Translations under genes and position numbers: made by a program
Shown here: in pieces, positions 1-8,479 of the stretch
How positions within the stretch are numbered: the stretch's first letter is position 1
Layout of the letters: the number at the start of each line of letters is the position of its first letter
NCBI GenBank assembly: GCA_031277915.1
Contig: JAITLL010000062.1
Location: 1-64,000 of the forward strand
Source of the DNA: Acinetobacter sp.
Lineage (GTDB): Bacteria > Pseudomonadota > Gammaproteobacteria > Pseudomonadales > Moraxellaceae
DNA length: 64,000 nt
Reading direction: 5' to 3'
Notes under the pieces: model-generated
What the model saw: only the letters and a program-made list of their open reading frames with translations
What the model was told of the DNA's origin: nothing
Database searches by the model: none

Positions 1-1311
1 GCGGGTCTGACTCGTGACCGTAAATATGGTGATGCGACTTATCAAAATAAGTCTTTCATTGTTGTTGATACTGGCGGTATCGGTGAAAGTGAAGGCGGTA
101 TCGATAACTACATGGCCGAACAGTCAAAAACAGCGATCAACGAAGCAGATATTATTATTTTTGTGGTTGATGCGCGTGCTGGATTGTTAGCTTCTGATGA
201 GCAGATTGCCCGTGAACTTCGTACATTAGGCAAGAAAATTTATCTTGTTGCGAACAAAGTAGATGGTGTTCATGCTGAAGCGGCTCTAGTTGAGTTTTAC
301 AAGCTCGGTATGGGTGAACCATTACAAGTTGCAGCGAGCCATGGCCGTGGCGTACAGCAAATGCTGGAAGATGTACTTGCAGAAGTTCCAGAGGATGAAA
401 ACCCAGAAGAGCATGATAGAGATACTGGGTTACGTTTAGCGATTATTGGTCGTCCGAACGTTGGTAAGTCAACATTGGTAAACCGCTTACTGGGTGAAGA
501 CCGTGTCGTAGCGTTTGACCAACCGGGTACAACTCGTGATTCTATTTATATTCCGTTTGAGCGTGAAGGTCGTAAATACACATTAATCGATACAGCAGGT
601 GTGCGTCGTAAAGGTAAAGTCGATGAAATGATTGAGAAGTTCTCAATTGTGAAGACTTTACAAGCAATGAAAGATGCACATGTTGTAGTTGTTGTGGTTG
701 ATGCACGTGAAGGTATTGTTGAGCAAGATTTACATTTAATTGGCTATGCGCTTGAAGCTGGGCGTGCCATGGTTATTGCTATCAATAAATGGGACAACAT
801 GAGCGAATACGACCGCAAGCAATGTAAGCTTGATGTTGAGCGCCGTTTTGACTTTATCCCTTGGGCAAAAATCCATTTAATTTCAGCATTGCATGGAACA
901 GGGGTAGGCGAATTATATCCATCTATCCACCGTGCTTATGACTCATCACATTTAAAAGTTTCACCGGCGAAATTAACCCAAATTTTGAATGATGCGACAG
1001 AAGCTCACCAACCACCAATGATTAGCGGAAAACGTATTAAAATGCGTTATGCGCATATGGGCGGACAAAACCCACCAACAATTGTGATTCATGGTAATAA
1101 GGTTGATAAGACACCAGCTGACTACCGTCGTTACTTAGAGAACGTATTCCGTAAAGTGTATAAACTTGAAGGTACGCCTGTTCGTATTGACTTTAAAACT
1201 TCTGAAAACCCGTTTGAAGGTCGTAAGAGCCAAATTGATGAACGTACTGCTGCACGTCGTCGCCGTTATATTCAGAAATTCAAAAAAGCGGAAAAGAAAT
1301 TTAACCGTTAA
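1..1311 (+). CDS. der: GTPase Der (EngA), 5'-truncated by the window edge
   Basis: Double-GTPase required for maturation of the 50S ribosomal subunit. The frame is open from base 1 ([10 protein letters not shown]...), so the true start lies upstream and only about 30-35 N-terminal residues with the first P-loop are missing. Visible parts are the first-domain G3 (DTGG) and G4 (NKVD), a second G domain with P-loop [13 protein letters not shown] and NKWD, then the C-terminal KH-like domain and a very basic tail ([15 protein letters not shown]). This is the standard Der layout. An intrinsic terminator follows directly. Identification is secure; only the start is unseen. Confidence 0.97.
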   Translation, partial: AGLTRDRKYGDATYQNKSFIVVDTGGIGESEGGIDNYMAEQSKTAINEADIIIFVVDARAGLLASDEQIARELRTLGKKIYLVANKVDGVHAEAALVEFYKLGMGEPLQVAASHGRGVQQMLEDVLAEVPEDENPEEHDRDTGLRLAIIGRPNVGKSTLVNRLLGEDRVVAFDQPGTTRDSIYIPFEREGRKYTLIDTAGVRRKGKVDEMIEKFSIVKTLQAMKDAHVVVVVVDAREGIVEQDLHLIGYALEAGRAMVIAINKWDNMSEYDRKQCKLDVERRFDFIPWAKIHLISALHGTGVGELYPSIHRAYDSSHLKVSPAKLTQILNDATEAHQPPMISGKRIKMRYAHMGGQNPPTIVIHGNKVDKTPADYRRYLENVFRKVYKLEGTPVRIDFKTSENPFEGRKSQIDERTAARRRRYIQKFKKAEKKFNR

Positions 1312-1326
1312 TTTGTTTAAAGCTAA

Positions 1327-1355
1327 AAGCCCAAAGTATTCTTTGGGCTTTTTAT
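1327..1355 (+). terminator. Intrinsic terminator after der
   Basis: A 10-bp perfect stem (AAGCCCAAAG / CTTTGGGCTT) with a TATT loop is followed by a T-rich tract, 16 bases past the der stop codon. Confidence 0.85.
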
Positions 1356-1425
1356 TGTATGGTTTAATAAATTATCAGTAGTTTTAAATAGTAGCTTTGG
1401 TCCCAAGTGGGTAGGGTTTTAAAAT

Positions 1426-2082
1426 ATGGATAATAAAAGTATCGAGGTCTATATAGGGAAGCTCAATGAGTTTTTAAAACAACAACAAAAAGACTTTCCC
1501 GACTTTCGTACATTTAATCATTATAAAAAACAGCAAATACAAGAAATTAAAAATAAGCTGATAGCTCAAAAACTAGATATAGTCCCAACAGATTTGGTAT
1601 TTGCGAGACATGAGTATGGTAAACCTTATTTGTTAAATCATACTTTGCATTTTAATCATTCACATAGCCAACAATATTATGCTTTAGCACTGAGTGAGTG
1701 GGTTAAAGATATTGGTATAGATGTTGAAGAGCTTGATCGTAAAGTACGTTTAGACAGTTTGGCGCACCATGCCTTTCATCCTGATGAATATGCAGCATGG
1801 CAAAGGCTAGAACAAGATAGAGAATATTGGTTTAAAGTCTGGACCACTAAAGAAGCGGTTTTAAAAGCATCAGGACTTGGTATACGTTTAGATTTAAATA
1901 CTTTAAACACTCAAGCACATCCTACAAATCATGGGGGATTATGTTCGCATGAACTTATCGGGACATTTGCTTATCAAAACTTTGTTATAGGCAATATGAT
2001 GCTAACGGTGGCATGGCGCTCAGAATTATCTTGTCGTGGTTTTCAGTTTCCTTCTATTCAGCTTCATTCACTTGATGCTTAA
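1426..2082 (+). CDS. Sfp-type 4'-phosphopantetheinyl transferase
   Basis: Transfers the phosphopantetheine arm of CoA to carrier-protein serines. The signature motifs of the Sfp/HetI/EntD group are present: FNHSHS at residues 76-81, GIDVE at 97-101 (Mg-binding Asp and Glu) and WTTKEAVLK at 139-147. The 218-residue length suits the two-lobed pseudo-dimeric Sfp type rather than the about 125-residue AcpS. The gene stands alone between two terminators, so its carrier protein (fatty-acid, siderophore or other NRPS) cannot be deduced from context. ATG start with a weak upstream GGGTAGGG. Confidence 0.88.
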   Translation: MDNKSIEVYIGKLNEFLKQQQKDFPDFRTFNHYKKQQIQEIKNKLIAQKLDIVPTDLVFARHEYGKPYLLNHTLHFNHSHSQQYYALALSEWVKDIGIDVEELDRKVRLDSLAHHAFHPDEYAAWQRLEQDREYWFKVWTTKEAVLKASGLGIRLDLNTLNTQAHPTNHGGLCSHELIGTFAYQNFVIGNMMLTVAWRSELSCRGFQFPSIQLHSLDA

Positions 2083-2103
2083 CAAAAATGAAATAGCACA
2101 CAT

Positions 2104-2135
2104 AAAAAAACCGCGAATTACGCGGTTTTTTCGTA
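2104..2135. terminator. Bidirectional terminator between the PPTase gene and secB
   Basis: An A-tract leads into the stem ACCGCG / CGCGGT with loop AATTA and then a T-tract. It is symmetrical and serves both convergent genes. Confidence 0.85.
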
Positions 2136-2152
2136 TAGAGTAAGTTATGAAA

Positions 2153-2605
2153 TTAAGCTTGGCCTTCAACAGCTTGAGCGCGTTCCATATTTGCTTCAAA
2201 CTCTGCATCAAAATTGATTGGAGTAAGAAGTAATTGTGGGAAGCTACCTTTAGTCACTAAATCATTTACAGCTTCACGTAAGAACGGGAACAAAATGTTC
2301 GGGCAATATGCACCCAAAATGTAAGGTAAACGATCTTCTTCGATGTTATCGATTAAGAAAATACCAGACTGGGTTACATCTACAATGAAAGCTGTTTCAT
2401 TTTCATTATTGGCTTGAACCACAACTTTTAAAGATACTTCAAAGTGAGTCGGGTCAATCTTTTCAGCAGCAGAAGAAAGATTGATGTTGAGCTCAGGTTG
2501 CCATTGTTTAGTGAAAACTTGTGCCCCTGGAACCTCAAAAGAAATATCTTTTGTATAAATACGCTCTAAAGCTAATTGTGGTTGAACTTGTTGTTCTTCG
2601 CTCAT
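2153..2605 (-). CDS. secB: Protein-export chaperone SecB
   Basis: Cytoplasmic tetrameric chaperone that keeps preproteins unfolded and hands them to SecA. The 150 residues have the SecB fold signature, including the conserved [16 protein letters not shown] helix segment and an acidic N-terminus. It is last in a rhodanese-grxC-secB minus-strand cluster, the same order as yibN-grxC-secB in E. coli, though no gpsA follows. It shares a bidirectional terminator with the convergent PPTase gene. Confidence 0.97.
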   Translation of the reverse strand: MSEEQQVQPQLALERIYTKDISFEVPGAQVFTKQWQPELNINLSSAAEKIDPTHFEVSLKVVVQANNENETAFIVDVTQSGIFLIDNIEEDRLPYILGAYCPNILFPFLREAVNDLVTKGSFPQLLLTPINFDAEFEANMERAQAVEGQA

Positions 2606-2632
2606 TGTTTTTTCCTTAATATGGATGCGATG

Positions 2633-2890
2633 TTAAGCCAATAATTCGTCGAGTTTACCTTCACGCTCTAAAGCATAAAGTTGGTCAAAACCACCGATAA
2701 ACTGATCATTAATAAAAATTTGTGGAACAGTACGGTGGTTTGTACGTTGCATTAATTCAGCACGTACTTCTGGTGCTTCAACAGAAAGATTTACTTCTTT
2801 GTAAGCAACACCTTTACGCTCAAGTAATTGTTTCGCGCGAACGCAATACGGGCATACAGAAGTTGAGTAAACAATGACATTTGCTGCCAT
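2633..2890 (-). CDS. grxC: Glutaredoxin 3
   Basis: Small dithiol glutaredoxin of 85 residues. The CPYC redox centre (about residues 13-16) is intact, followed by the cis-Pro motif TVPQIF and the GGFDQL glutathione-binding turn. It reduces disulfides and protein-glutathione adducts with glutathione. It lies 11 bases after the rhodanese gene and 27 bases before secB, so the three are probably cotranscribed. Confidence 0.96.
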   Translation of the reverse strand: MAANVIVYSTSVCPYCVRAKQLLERKGVAYKEVNLSVEAPEVRAELMQRTNHRTVPQIFINDQFIGGFDQLYALEREGKLDELLA

Positions 2891-2901
2891 AACAATTCTC
2901 C

Positions 2902-3318
2902 TTAAGCTTTTGGTTTGCTTTTAACGAGAGGTAAGCCTTGAGCTTTCCAGTTACTGATACCACCATCAAGGCGATAGCTGTCGTGGTGAGCAACTTTTTG
3001 TAAAGCGCTACCAGCAACTTGCCCTAGGTTGCAAATAAATACCAATGGACGGTCACTTGCTTTTAATTCATCAGCATGACTTGCAATTTGACTATAAGGA
3101 ATATTGCGGCTACCACTAATATGACCTTCGCGGAAGTCTTTGCTATCGCGTAAGTCAATCAAAATCGCATTTTTAGCTTTCACTAAAATACCAAGCGACT
3201 GTGGAGAAATTTTACGACCATTACGTTGACCTTCAAAAATGAAGAACAGTACGATCAAGACTCCGAGTGTACCAAACAAAATGGGGTGATTCCCCATAAA
3301 CTCTAACCAGCGTTCCAC
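2902..3318 (-). CDS. Membrane-anchored rhodanese-like protein (YibN-like)
   Basis: The 138 residues comprise one N-terminal membrane helix (about 11-29) and a single cytoplasmic rhodanese domain containing IDLRDSKDFREGHI. Cys96 occupies the active-site loop (FICNLGQVAG), so sulfurtransferase chemistry is possible. The start is GTG, with AGGTGA just upstream. Alignment by eye with E. coli YibN, which also begins about 11 residues before a conserved HPI motif, supports this start over the ATG seven codons later. First gene of the rhodanese-grxC-secB cluster. The in vivo substrate is not evident. Confidence 0.85.
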   Translation of the reverse strand: MERWLEFMGNHPILFGTLGVLIVLFFIFEGQRNGRKISPQSLGILVKAKNAILIDLRDSKDFREGHISGSRNIPYSQIASHADELKASDRPLVFICNLGQVAGSALQKVAHHDSYRLDGGISNWKAQGLPLVKSKPKA

Positions 3319-3355
3319 AAGTCACCTAAAAAAATTAAAAACAAAATTGACCTAG

Positions 3356-3390
3356 AGTATAGCCTATATAGATGGTGATCAAAATCACCA
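3356..3390 (-). promoter_or_regulatory. Putative promoter and dyad upstream of the rhodanese-grxC-secB cluster
   Basis: On the minus strand a good -10 (TATACT, 3356-3361) lies 38 bases before the GTG start. A perfect 7-bp inverted repeat (TGGTGAT, CAAA, ATCACCA; 3373-3390) covers the -35 region. It lacks a T-tract, so an operator is more likely than an rsgA terminator, but its function is unproven. Confidence 0.4.
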
Positions 3391-3415
3391 CTTCAAGGGC
3401 AAAAGGGGGAGAAAA

Positions 3416-4474
3416 TTAGTTTTTTTGCTGCGCTTCTTGAATCTCATCGATTAAACGTAAGAAGCTATCTAAGCGGCGCGGTAAAATTTCACCTGCTTCT
3501 ACGGCCTGTTTTAAGCCACAGTTCTTTTCATGGGTGTGCGTGCAATTACGGAATTGGCACGAACCTAAATGTGCTTCAATTTCAGGAAAGCCCATACGAA
3601 TTTTATCTAAATCTAGATGCCAGAGTCCGAACTCACGAATTCCAGGTGAATCAATTAAAGCACCACTTTTGCCAAAACGGATTAAGCGCGTAGAGGTCGT
3701 TGTATGTTGCCCAAGTGCAGAGTTTTCAGAAATAATATTGGTTTTCTGCTCGGCATCTGGAATGAGTATATTAATAAGCGTACTTTTTCCAACACCTGAC
3801 TGGCCTACAAAAGCAACCGTCTCTCCATCCAGTCGCTGAGACAAGGCAGAGATGTCACCTTTAGAGTGACAAATCATGATTTCATAACCTAAATCTTCAT
3901 ACTCTTTGAGCATGCTATGAATAGGATCATTTTCAGTGAGTAAGTCTGATTTATTAAGTACTAATAGGGCAGGAATATTTGCATCTGCACATGCCACTAA
4001 ATAACGGTCAATCAAAGTGGGTGCTGGTTCTGGAAGCGGCGCAAAAACAATAACGATTAAACTAATATTGGCTGCTACAGGTTTTACTTTGTGATAGCGA
4101 TCTGGGCGTGTGAGCAGTGAAGTACGTGGATGAATGGCAGTGATAATCCCTAAGCCTGTATTGGGGTCTGCTTGCCATTTTACTCGGTCACCAGTTACCA
4201 GTAGCTCAAGGTTCGTGCGGGTGTGACAACGCCAAACACTATTAAGCTCAATTGGTTTCCAAAACGGTTCTGGTTCGCCTTCGGCAATTTGAGGTTTTTC
4301 TGGGTGATGAGCGGGTACCGAAAGTGCCTGTACTTCAAGTTGACGACCATAGTGCTGTACAACTAATCCGTCTAGATCCTGTGAAGTATCGACTTCTTCT
4401 TGGCGAGTTTTATGCTGTTTTTCAATACGACGTTGCTGTTGTTCAGTTAAACGACGCTTACGAATTAAAGCCAT
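3416..4474 (-). CDS. rsgA: Ribosome biogenesis GTPase RsgA
   Basis: Circularly permuted GTPase that checks late 30S subunit maturation. The 352 residues show an OB-fold region first. The motifs then come in permuted order: NKSD (G4), GQSGVGKST (G1) and DSPGIREF (G3). A C-terminal zinc knuckle (CQFRNCTHTHEKNC) follows. The N-terminus is basic and Arg/Gln rich. Divergent from orn, as is common in gammaproteobacteria. Confidence 0.97.
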   Translation of the reverse strand: MALIRKRRLTEQQQRRIEKQHKTRQEEVDTSQDLDGLVVQHYGRQLEVQALSVPAHHPEKPQIAEGEPEPFWKPIELNSVWRCHTRTNLELLVTGDRVKWQADPNTGLGIITAIHPRTSLLTRPDRYHKVKPVAANISLIVIVFAPLPEPAPTLIDRYLVACADANIPALLVLNKSDLLTENDPIHSMLKEYEDLGYEIMICHSKGDISALSQRLDGETVAFVGQSGVGKSTLINILIPDAEQKTNIISENSALGQHTTTSTRLIRFGKSGALIDSPGIREFGLWHLDLDKIRMGFPEIEAHLGSCQFRNCTHTHEKNCGLKQAVEAGEILPRRLDSFLRLIDEIQEAQQKN

Positions 4475-4599
4475 TCATATCCCAAAAAAACCACTGTTTG
4501 AAGATGGCAAAAATAGCATGAAGCGGCTATAGAATTACAGCACAGATGTAAGAAATTTGCTACTATTGATGTTTTTACGGCATTTTAGAACGTACATAC

Positions 4600-5166
4600 A
4601 TGAGCAGTACTTTAAATACACGATTAATTTGGATTGATCTGGAAATGACCGGTTTAGATACCGATAATGACCAAATTATTGAAATTGCAACAATTATTAC
4701 AGATGATCATTTAAATGTACTTGCCGAAGGTCCAGTTTTGGCTATTCATCAGCCTGATCGTATTTTAAATGCAATGGATGAGTGGAATACTCGTCAGCAC
4801 GGACAATCTGGGTTAATTGAGCGAGTTCGTCGTAGCAAATTAACAGCTCGTGATGCAGAGTTACAAACTTTAGAATTCCTAAAAAAATGGGTCAATCCAA
4901 AAGTTTCACCAATGTGTGGTAACTCGATTTGTCAGGATCGCCGTTTCTTACATCGTTTAATGCCTGAATTAGAGCAGTATTTCCATTATCGTAATCTTGA
5001 TGTATCTACGGTAAAAGAGCTCTCAAAACGCTGGCGCCCTGAAATTATGAGTGGTTTGAAAAAGAATGCATCGCATTTAGCAATGGATGATATTCGTGAC
5101 TCAATTTCTGAACTTAAGTATTACCGTGAATACTTCTTTATTATGAATACTGATGGTAAAGATTAA
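4600..5166 (+). CDS. orn: Oligoribonuclease
   Basis: DEDDh 3'-5' exoribonuclease that degrades 2-5 nt RNAs and pGpG, completing mRNA turnover and c-di-GMP breakdown. The 188 residues carry [10 protein letters not shown] (exo I), a downstream Asp in CQDRRFL, and the C-terminal [11 protein letters not shown], with its His and Asp (exo III). Full length, ATG start, followed by its own terminator. The link to c-di-GMP is relevant because a GGDEF-EAL enzyme is encoded at about 21-23 kb. Confidence 0.97.
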   Translation: MSSTLNTRLIWIDLEMTGLDTDNDQIIEIATIITDDHLNVLAEGPVLAIHQPDRILNAMDEWNTRQHGQSGLIERVRRSKLTARDAELQTLEFLKKWVNPKVSPMCGNSICQDRRFLHRLMPELEQYFHYRNLDVSTVKELSKRWRPEIMSGLKKNASHLAMDDIRDSISELKYYREYFFIMNTDGKD

Positions 5167-5187
5167 TTATATTGTTGGAATGATATG

Positions 5188-5215
5188 AAAGGGGGCAATA
5201 GCCTCCTTTTTTTAT
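5188..5215 (+). terminator. Intrinsic terminator after orn
   Basis: Stem AAAGGGGGC / GCCTCCTTT (one G-T pair) with an AATA loop and a T-tract, beginning 22 bases after the orn stop. Confidence 0.75.
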
Positions 5216-5321
5216 TGTTTAAAGGACATTGTTACAATAATGCCAAGGGCTAATTTGGCTTTCATATTCATTTTGCTTAAAATGATGTTTTAAGTTTATT
5301 TATTATAAAAAGAGAGCATTT

Positions 5322-6053
5322 ATGCAAAGTAATAACCCGATACTGACTCGCGTTGAAACGGTTAGTGACTATAGTCAACCAATGACCGTGCAAGGTGCGA
5401 TTCAAAAATCTGTAATGTTGACCATCATTGCTGCCGCAGTGGGTGTCGCTTTATTTTTCTATGCAGCCTTTACTGCAAATGTTGGTATTGCTTACGCAGC
5501 TTCAATTGTAGGTGCAATTGGTGGCTTGGTTTTAGCTTTAATCACAACGTTTAAACCAACAACTGCACCAACCTTAGCAATTCCTTATGCTTTATTTGAA
5601 GGGGCTTTTTTAGGCGGTATTTCGTTTACTTTCCAGTTGAAGTATCCGGGCGTTCCTCTTCAAGCTTTATTGGCAACATTTGTTACCACCTTGGTGATGT
5701 TTGGTCTATATAAGTTCCAAATTATACGTGCTACTGAAAAGTTCAAATCAGTTGTGATCTCGGCATCTCTAGCGATATTTATTGTATTTATCGTGCAGAT
5801 GATCATGCGTTTAGCATTTGGTTCAAGCGTTCCTTATATTTTTGAAAGTAATTGGTTAGGTATTGGTTTTGCTGCATTTGTAGCAGTCATTGCTTCACTT
5901 AACTTGATTTTAGATTTTGACTTAATTGAAACCAATGCAGCATACCGCGCTCCAAAATTCATGGAATGGTTGTGTGGTATTGCGTTACTAGCAACTTTAG
6001 TCTGGATGTATATCTCTTTCTTACGTTTACTTGGTTTGCTGTCTGACGACTAA
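5322..6053 (+). CDS. Bax inhibitor-1 / YccA family membrane protein
   Basis: Integral inner-membrane protein of 243 residues with about seven hydrophobic segments. It has the family's acidic pocket features near the end of the bundle (LILDFDLIE, about residues 191-199). YccA-type members interact with FtsH or act as pH-dependent ion leaks; which applies here cannot be seen. A clear AGAGAG ribosome binding site precedes the ATG, and the gene is monocistronic with its own terminator. Confidence 0.88.
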   Translation: MQSNNPILTRVETVSDYSQPMTVQGAIQKSVMLTIIAAAVGVALFFYAAFTANVGIAYAASIVGAIGGLVLALITTFKPTTAPTLAIPYALFEGAFLGGISFTFQLKYPGVPLQALLATFVTTLVMFGLYKFQIIRATEKFKSVVISASLAIFIVFIVQMIMRLAFGSSVPYIFESNWLGIGFAAFVAVIASLNLILDFDLIETNAAYRAPKFMEWLCGIALLATLVWMYISFLRLLGLLSDD

Positions 6054-6071
6054 AATGTAGGTGATAAAAAG

Positions 6072-6099
6072 TCGCTCCTGAGTAGGAGCGATTTTTTTT
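6072..6099 (+). terminator. Intrinsic terminator after the BI-1/YccA gene
   Basis: Perfect 8-bp stem TCGCTCCT / AGGAGCGA with loop GAGT and eight T residues. Confidence 0.9.
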
Positions 6100-6189
6100 C
6101 GTGCGATTTTTGAAAAAAGATGCATTATGCAATTTCGAAAAACGTTGAATATTGGCATTATGCTTAAAATTGTTTTGAGTGAGATCGGC

Positions 6190-6993
6190 ATGACACAAGG
6201 ACTTTTAGCAGGTAAGCGCTTTTTGATTGCAGGCGTTGCTAGTAAATTATCAATTGCTTTTGGTATTGCCCAAGCATTACACCGTGAAGGTGCTGAGCTT
6301 GCGTTTACTTATCCAAACGAAAAACTAAAAAAACGTGTAGATGAGTTTGCTGAGCAATTCGGTTCTAAGCTTGTGTTTCCATGTGATGTTGGTGTTGATG
6401 CTGAAATTGATAATGCATTTGTGGAGCTTGCAAAACATTGGGACGGCCTAGACGGTGTTGTGCACTCAATTGGCTTTGCACCTGCACATACACTTGATGG
6501 TGACTTCACTGACGTGACTGACCGTGACGGTTTTAAAATTGCTCATGACATCAGTGCATACAGCTTTGTTGCAATGGCGCGTGCTGCAAAACCTTTATTA
6601 CAAGCTCGCCAAGGTTGTTTATTAACGTTGACTTACCAAGGTTCTGAGCGCGTTATGCCTAACTACAATGTAATGGGTATGGCAAAAGCTTCTTTAGAAG
6701 CTGGTGTTCGTTACTTAGCATCAAGCTTAGGCGTTGATGGTATTCGTGTAAACGCAATTTCTGCGGGCCCAATCCGTACTTTGGCTGCTTCTGGTATTAA
6801 ATCTTTCCGTAAAATGTTAGATGCTAATGAAAAAGTTGCACCATTAAAGCGTAACGTAACGATTGAAGAAGTAGGTAACGCAGCATTATTCCTATGCTCA
6901 CCTTGGGCTTCAGGTATTACTGGTGAAATTCTATATGTAGATGGTGGTTTCAATACTGTAGGTATGAGCCAATCTATGATGGATGATGAATAA
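6190..6993 (+). CDS. fabI: Enoyl-[acyl-carrier-protein] reductase (NADH) FabI
   Basis: Last reductive step of fatty-acid elongation. I start at ATG 6190 ([11 protein letters not shown]..., 267 residues), which matches known FabI N-termini; the frame is open 21 codons further upstream. The SDR-like Rossmann motif [11 protein letters not shown] and the catalytic pair Tyr159 and Lys166 (Y-x6-K) are present, with Tyr149 also conserved. The residue equivalent to E. coli Gly93, where triclosan-resistance changes arise, is wild-type Gly95 (HSIGF). Single gene between two terminators. Confidence 0.97.
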   Translation: MTQGLLAGKRFLIAGVASKLSIAFGIAQALHREGAELAFTYPNEKLKKRVDEFAEQFGSKLVFPCDVGVDAEIDNAFVELAKHWDGLDGVVHSIGFAPAHTLDGDFTDVTDRDGFKIAHDISAYSFVAMARAAKPLLQARQGCLLTLTYQGSERVMPNYNVMGMAKASLEAGVRYLASSLGVDGIRVNAISAGPIRTLAASGIKSFRKMLDANEKVAPLKRNVTIEEVGNAALFLCSPWASGITGEILYVDGGFNTVGMSQSMMDDE

Positions 6994-7014
6994 GTCCTAA
7001 GATTTATTCAGACA

Positions 7015-7050
7015 TAAAAAAAGCCGTAGTTGAAGGACTACGGCTTTTTT
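7015..7050. terminator. Bidirectional terminator between fabI and the efflux operon
   Basis: A-tract, 9-bp stem AGCCGTAGT / ACTACGGCT, loop TGAAGG, then a T-tract. It serves fabI on plus and the outer membrane factor gene on minus. Confidence 0.9.
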
Positions 7051-7062
7051 ACTGGGCGCAAG

Positions 7063-8469
7063 TTATTGCGGCAGTTCTTTTACTGGTGAACCACCTAAGG
7101 CTTGCATGAGTGTGACATAAGCGTTGTACTGGCTTTGTTTGGTTTCAACAAGGCTCAATCTTGCGGTACGCGTGGTTTGCTGTGCATCAAGAAGTGTTTT
7201 TAATGCAACCGCGCCATAACGGTAACGCACTTCGGTTAAACGTTCAGTTTTTTCTGCAAGTTCAACATTACGTTCTTGGAACTCTACTTGTTTGTCGAGC
7301 TCGGTACGGCTTGATAACGCATTTTCTACATCAGCAAAAGCCTGATAAAGCGTTTGGCGATATTGAATAATCGCTTTTTCATAATCAAGGTTGCTAATGG
7401 CAATATCTTTCTTCATGTCGTTATATTGCAAAAATGGTAAGCTTAAACTCGCACCAAGCGTTAGGGCAGGGTTGCGTAATAACTCAGTTAAAGATGTACT
7501 GCTTGAACCTAAACTACTGGTTAAGCTAATCGATGGATAGTAACTCGCTTTGGTCGCATCTTTAGTTGCTAAAGCTTTTCTTAAACGAAGCTCGGATGCT
7601 TGCAAGTCAGGGCGTCGTGACAAGATATCCGCTGGTAAACCGGCACCAATTACTGGCAATGCCGTACGTGGTAAACGCTGCGGCTCTTGAATGTTTAACT
7701 GTTGCAATGGCTCATGCAATAGCACTGCAATAGCTGTACGTGTTTCAACGAGTTGTTGTTGAATTTGACTTAAACTCGCTTTTTGGCTTTGTACCGACTG
7801 CTCGGCTTGAGTCAGATCTACACCTGAAACTGCACCAGCTTTATACTGAGTTTGAACCAACTGATAAAGCTTTTGTGAAGTGGCTAAGCTTTGCTGTGCA
7901 GTTGCGTAACGTTCATTTAAATAGCCGAGTTGCCAGTAGAGTTTAGCGGTGGTGGCAATAAGGCTTTGACCAGTCGCTTGTAAGTCTTGTTCTGTCGCCA
8001 AGGCTTCCCATTTACTTGCTTCTGTTTGACGAGCAAGTTTGCCAAACAAGTCAAGTTCATAGCTTACCCCAGCACTCATTGATAAGCCCTTAGAGCTGTC
8101 ATCGCCTGAATGTAAGTTGAAAGTATGACCTGTAGAAACATTTGAGCTGGTACGTAAGCCTTGTTGATTTGCTGTTAAATCTGCTTGCAAGCGGGCTTGT
8201 TTCAAGGTGATACCTGCAACAGCTAAATCACTATTACGTTGTAATACATTGTTTACCAGCTGGTTGAGCTGTGTATCACCAAAAAGTGTCCACCAGCGGT
8301 CAGAATATTGCTCAACTGATGCTGTTTTCGTTTTGGTTGTATCGTATTGGAAGCTACCTGGAACCTGTACAGATGGCGCTTGGTAAGGTGTTTTAACCAT
8401 TGCTGCACATCCCACAAGGGAGCTGGTGAGGAGAAGTGCTGCGCTAAGTTTAGTCATTGAAAAAGACAT
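7063..8469 (-). CDS. TolC/NodT-family outer membrane efflux lipoprotein of the MacAB system
   Basis: Outer-membrane channel for a tripartite pump. I start at MSFSMTKL (ATG 8469), which has AAGGA seven bases upstream; the frame extends 29 codons further without supporting signals. A lipoprotein signal ends at LVGC (Cys about residue 21). The rest is two OEP repeats with long Gln/Ala-rich coiled coils and the ILSRRPDLQASELRLRKA segment typical of the family. Third gene of the macA-macB operon, 10 bases after macB. The lipid anchor distinguishes it from classical E. coli TolC. Confidence 0.9.
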   Translation of the reverse strand: MSFSMTKLSAALLLTSSLVGCAAMVKTPYQAPSVQVPGSFQYDTTKTKTASVEQYSDRWWTLFGDTQLNQLVNNVLQRNSDLAVAGITLKQARLQADLTANQQGLRTSSNVSTGHTFNLHSGDDSSKGLSMSAGVSYELDLFGKLARQTEASKWEALATEQDLQATGQSLIATTAKLYWQLGYLNERYATAQQSLATSQKLYQLVQTQYKAGAVSGVDLTQAEQSVQSQKASLSQIQQQLVETRTAIAVLLHEPLQQLNIQEPQRLPRTALPVIGAGLPADILSRRPDLQASELRLRKALATKDATKASYYPSISLTSSLGSSSTSLTELLRNPALTLGASLSLPFLQYNDMKKDIAISNLDYEKAIIQYRQTLYQAFADVENALSSRTELDKQVEFQERNVELAEKTERLTEVRYRYGAVALKTLLDAQQTTRTARLSLVETKQSQYNAYVTLMQALGGSPVKELPQ

Positions 8470-8479
8470 GCAATTTTCC

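Noticed and set aside
6127-6189. N-terminal extension of FabI
   Set aside because: The 21 extra codons are not part of the FabI fold, and the conserved N-terminus begins at 6190.
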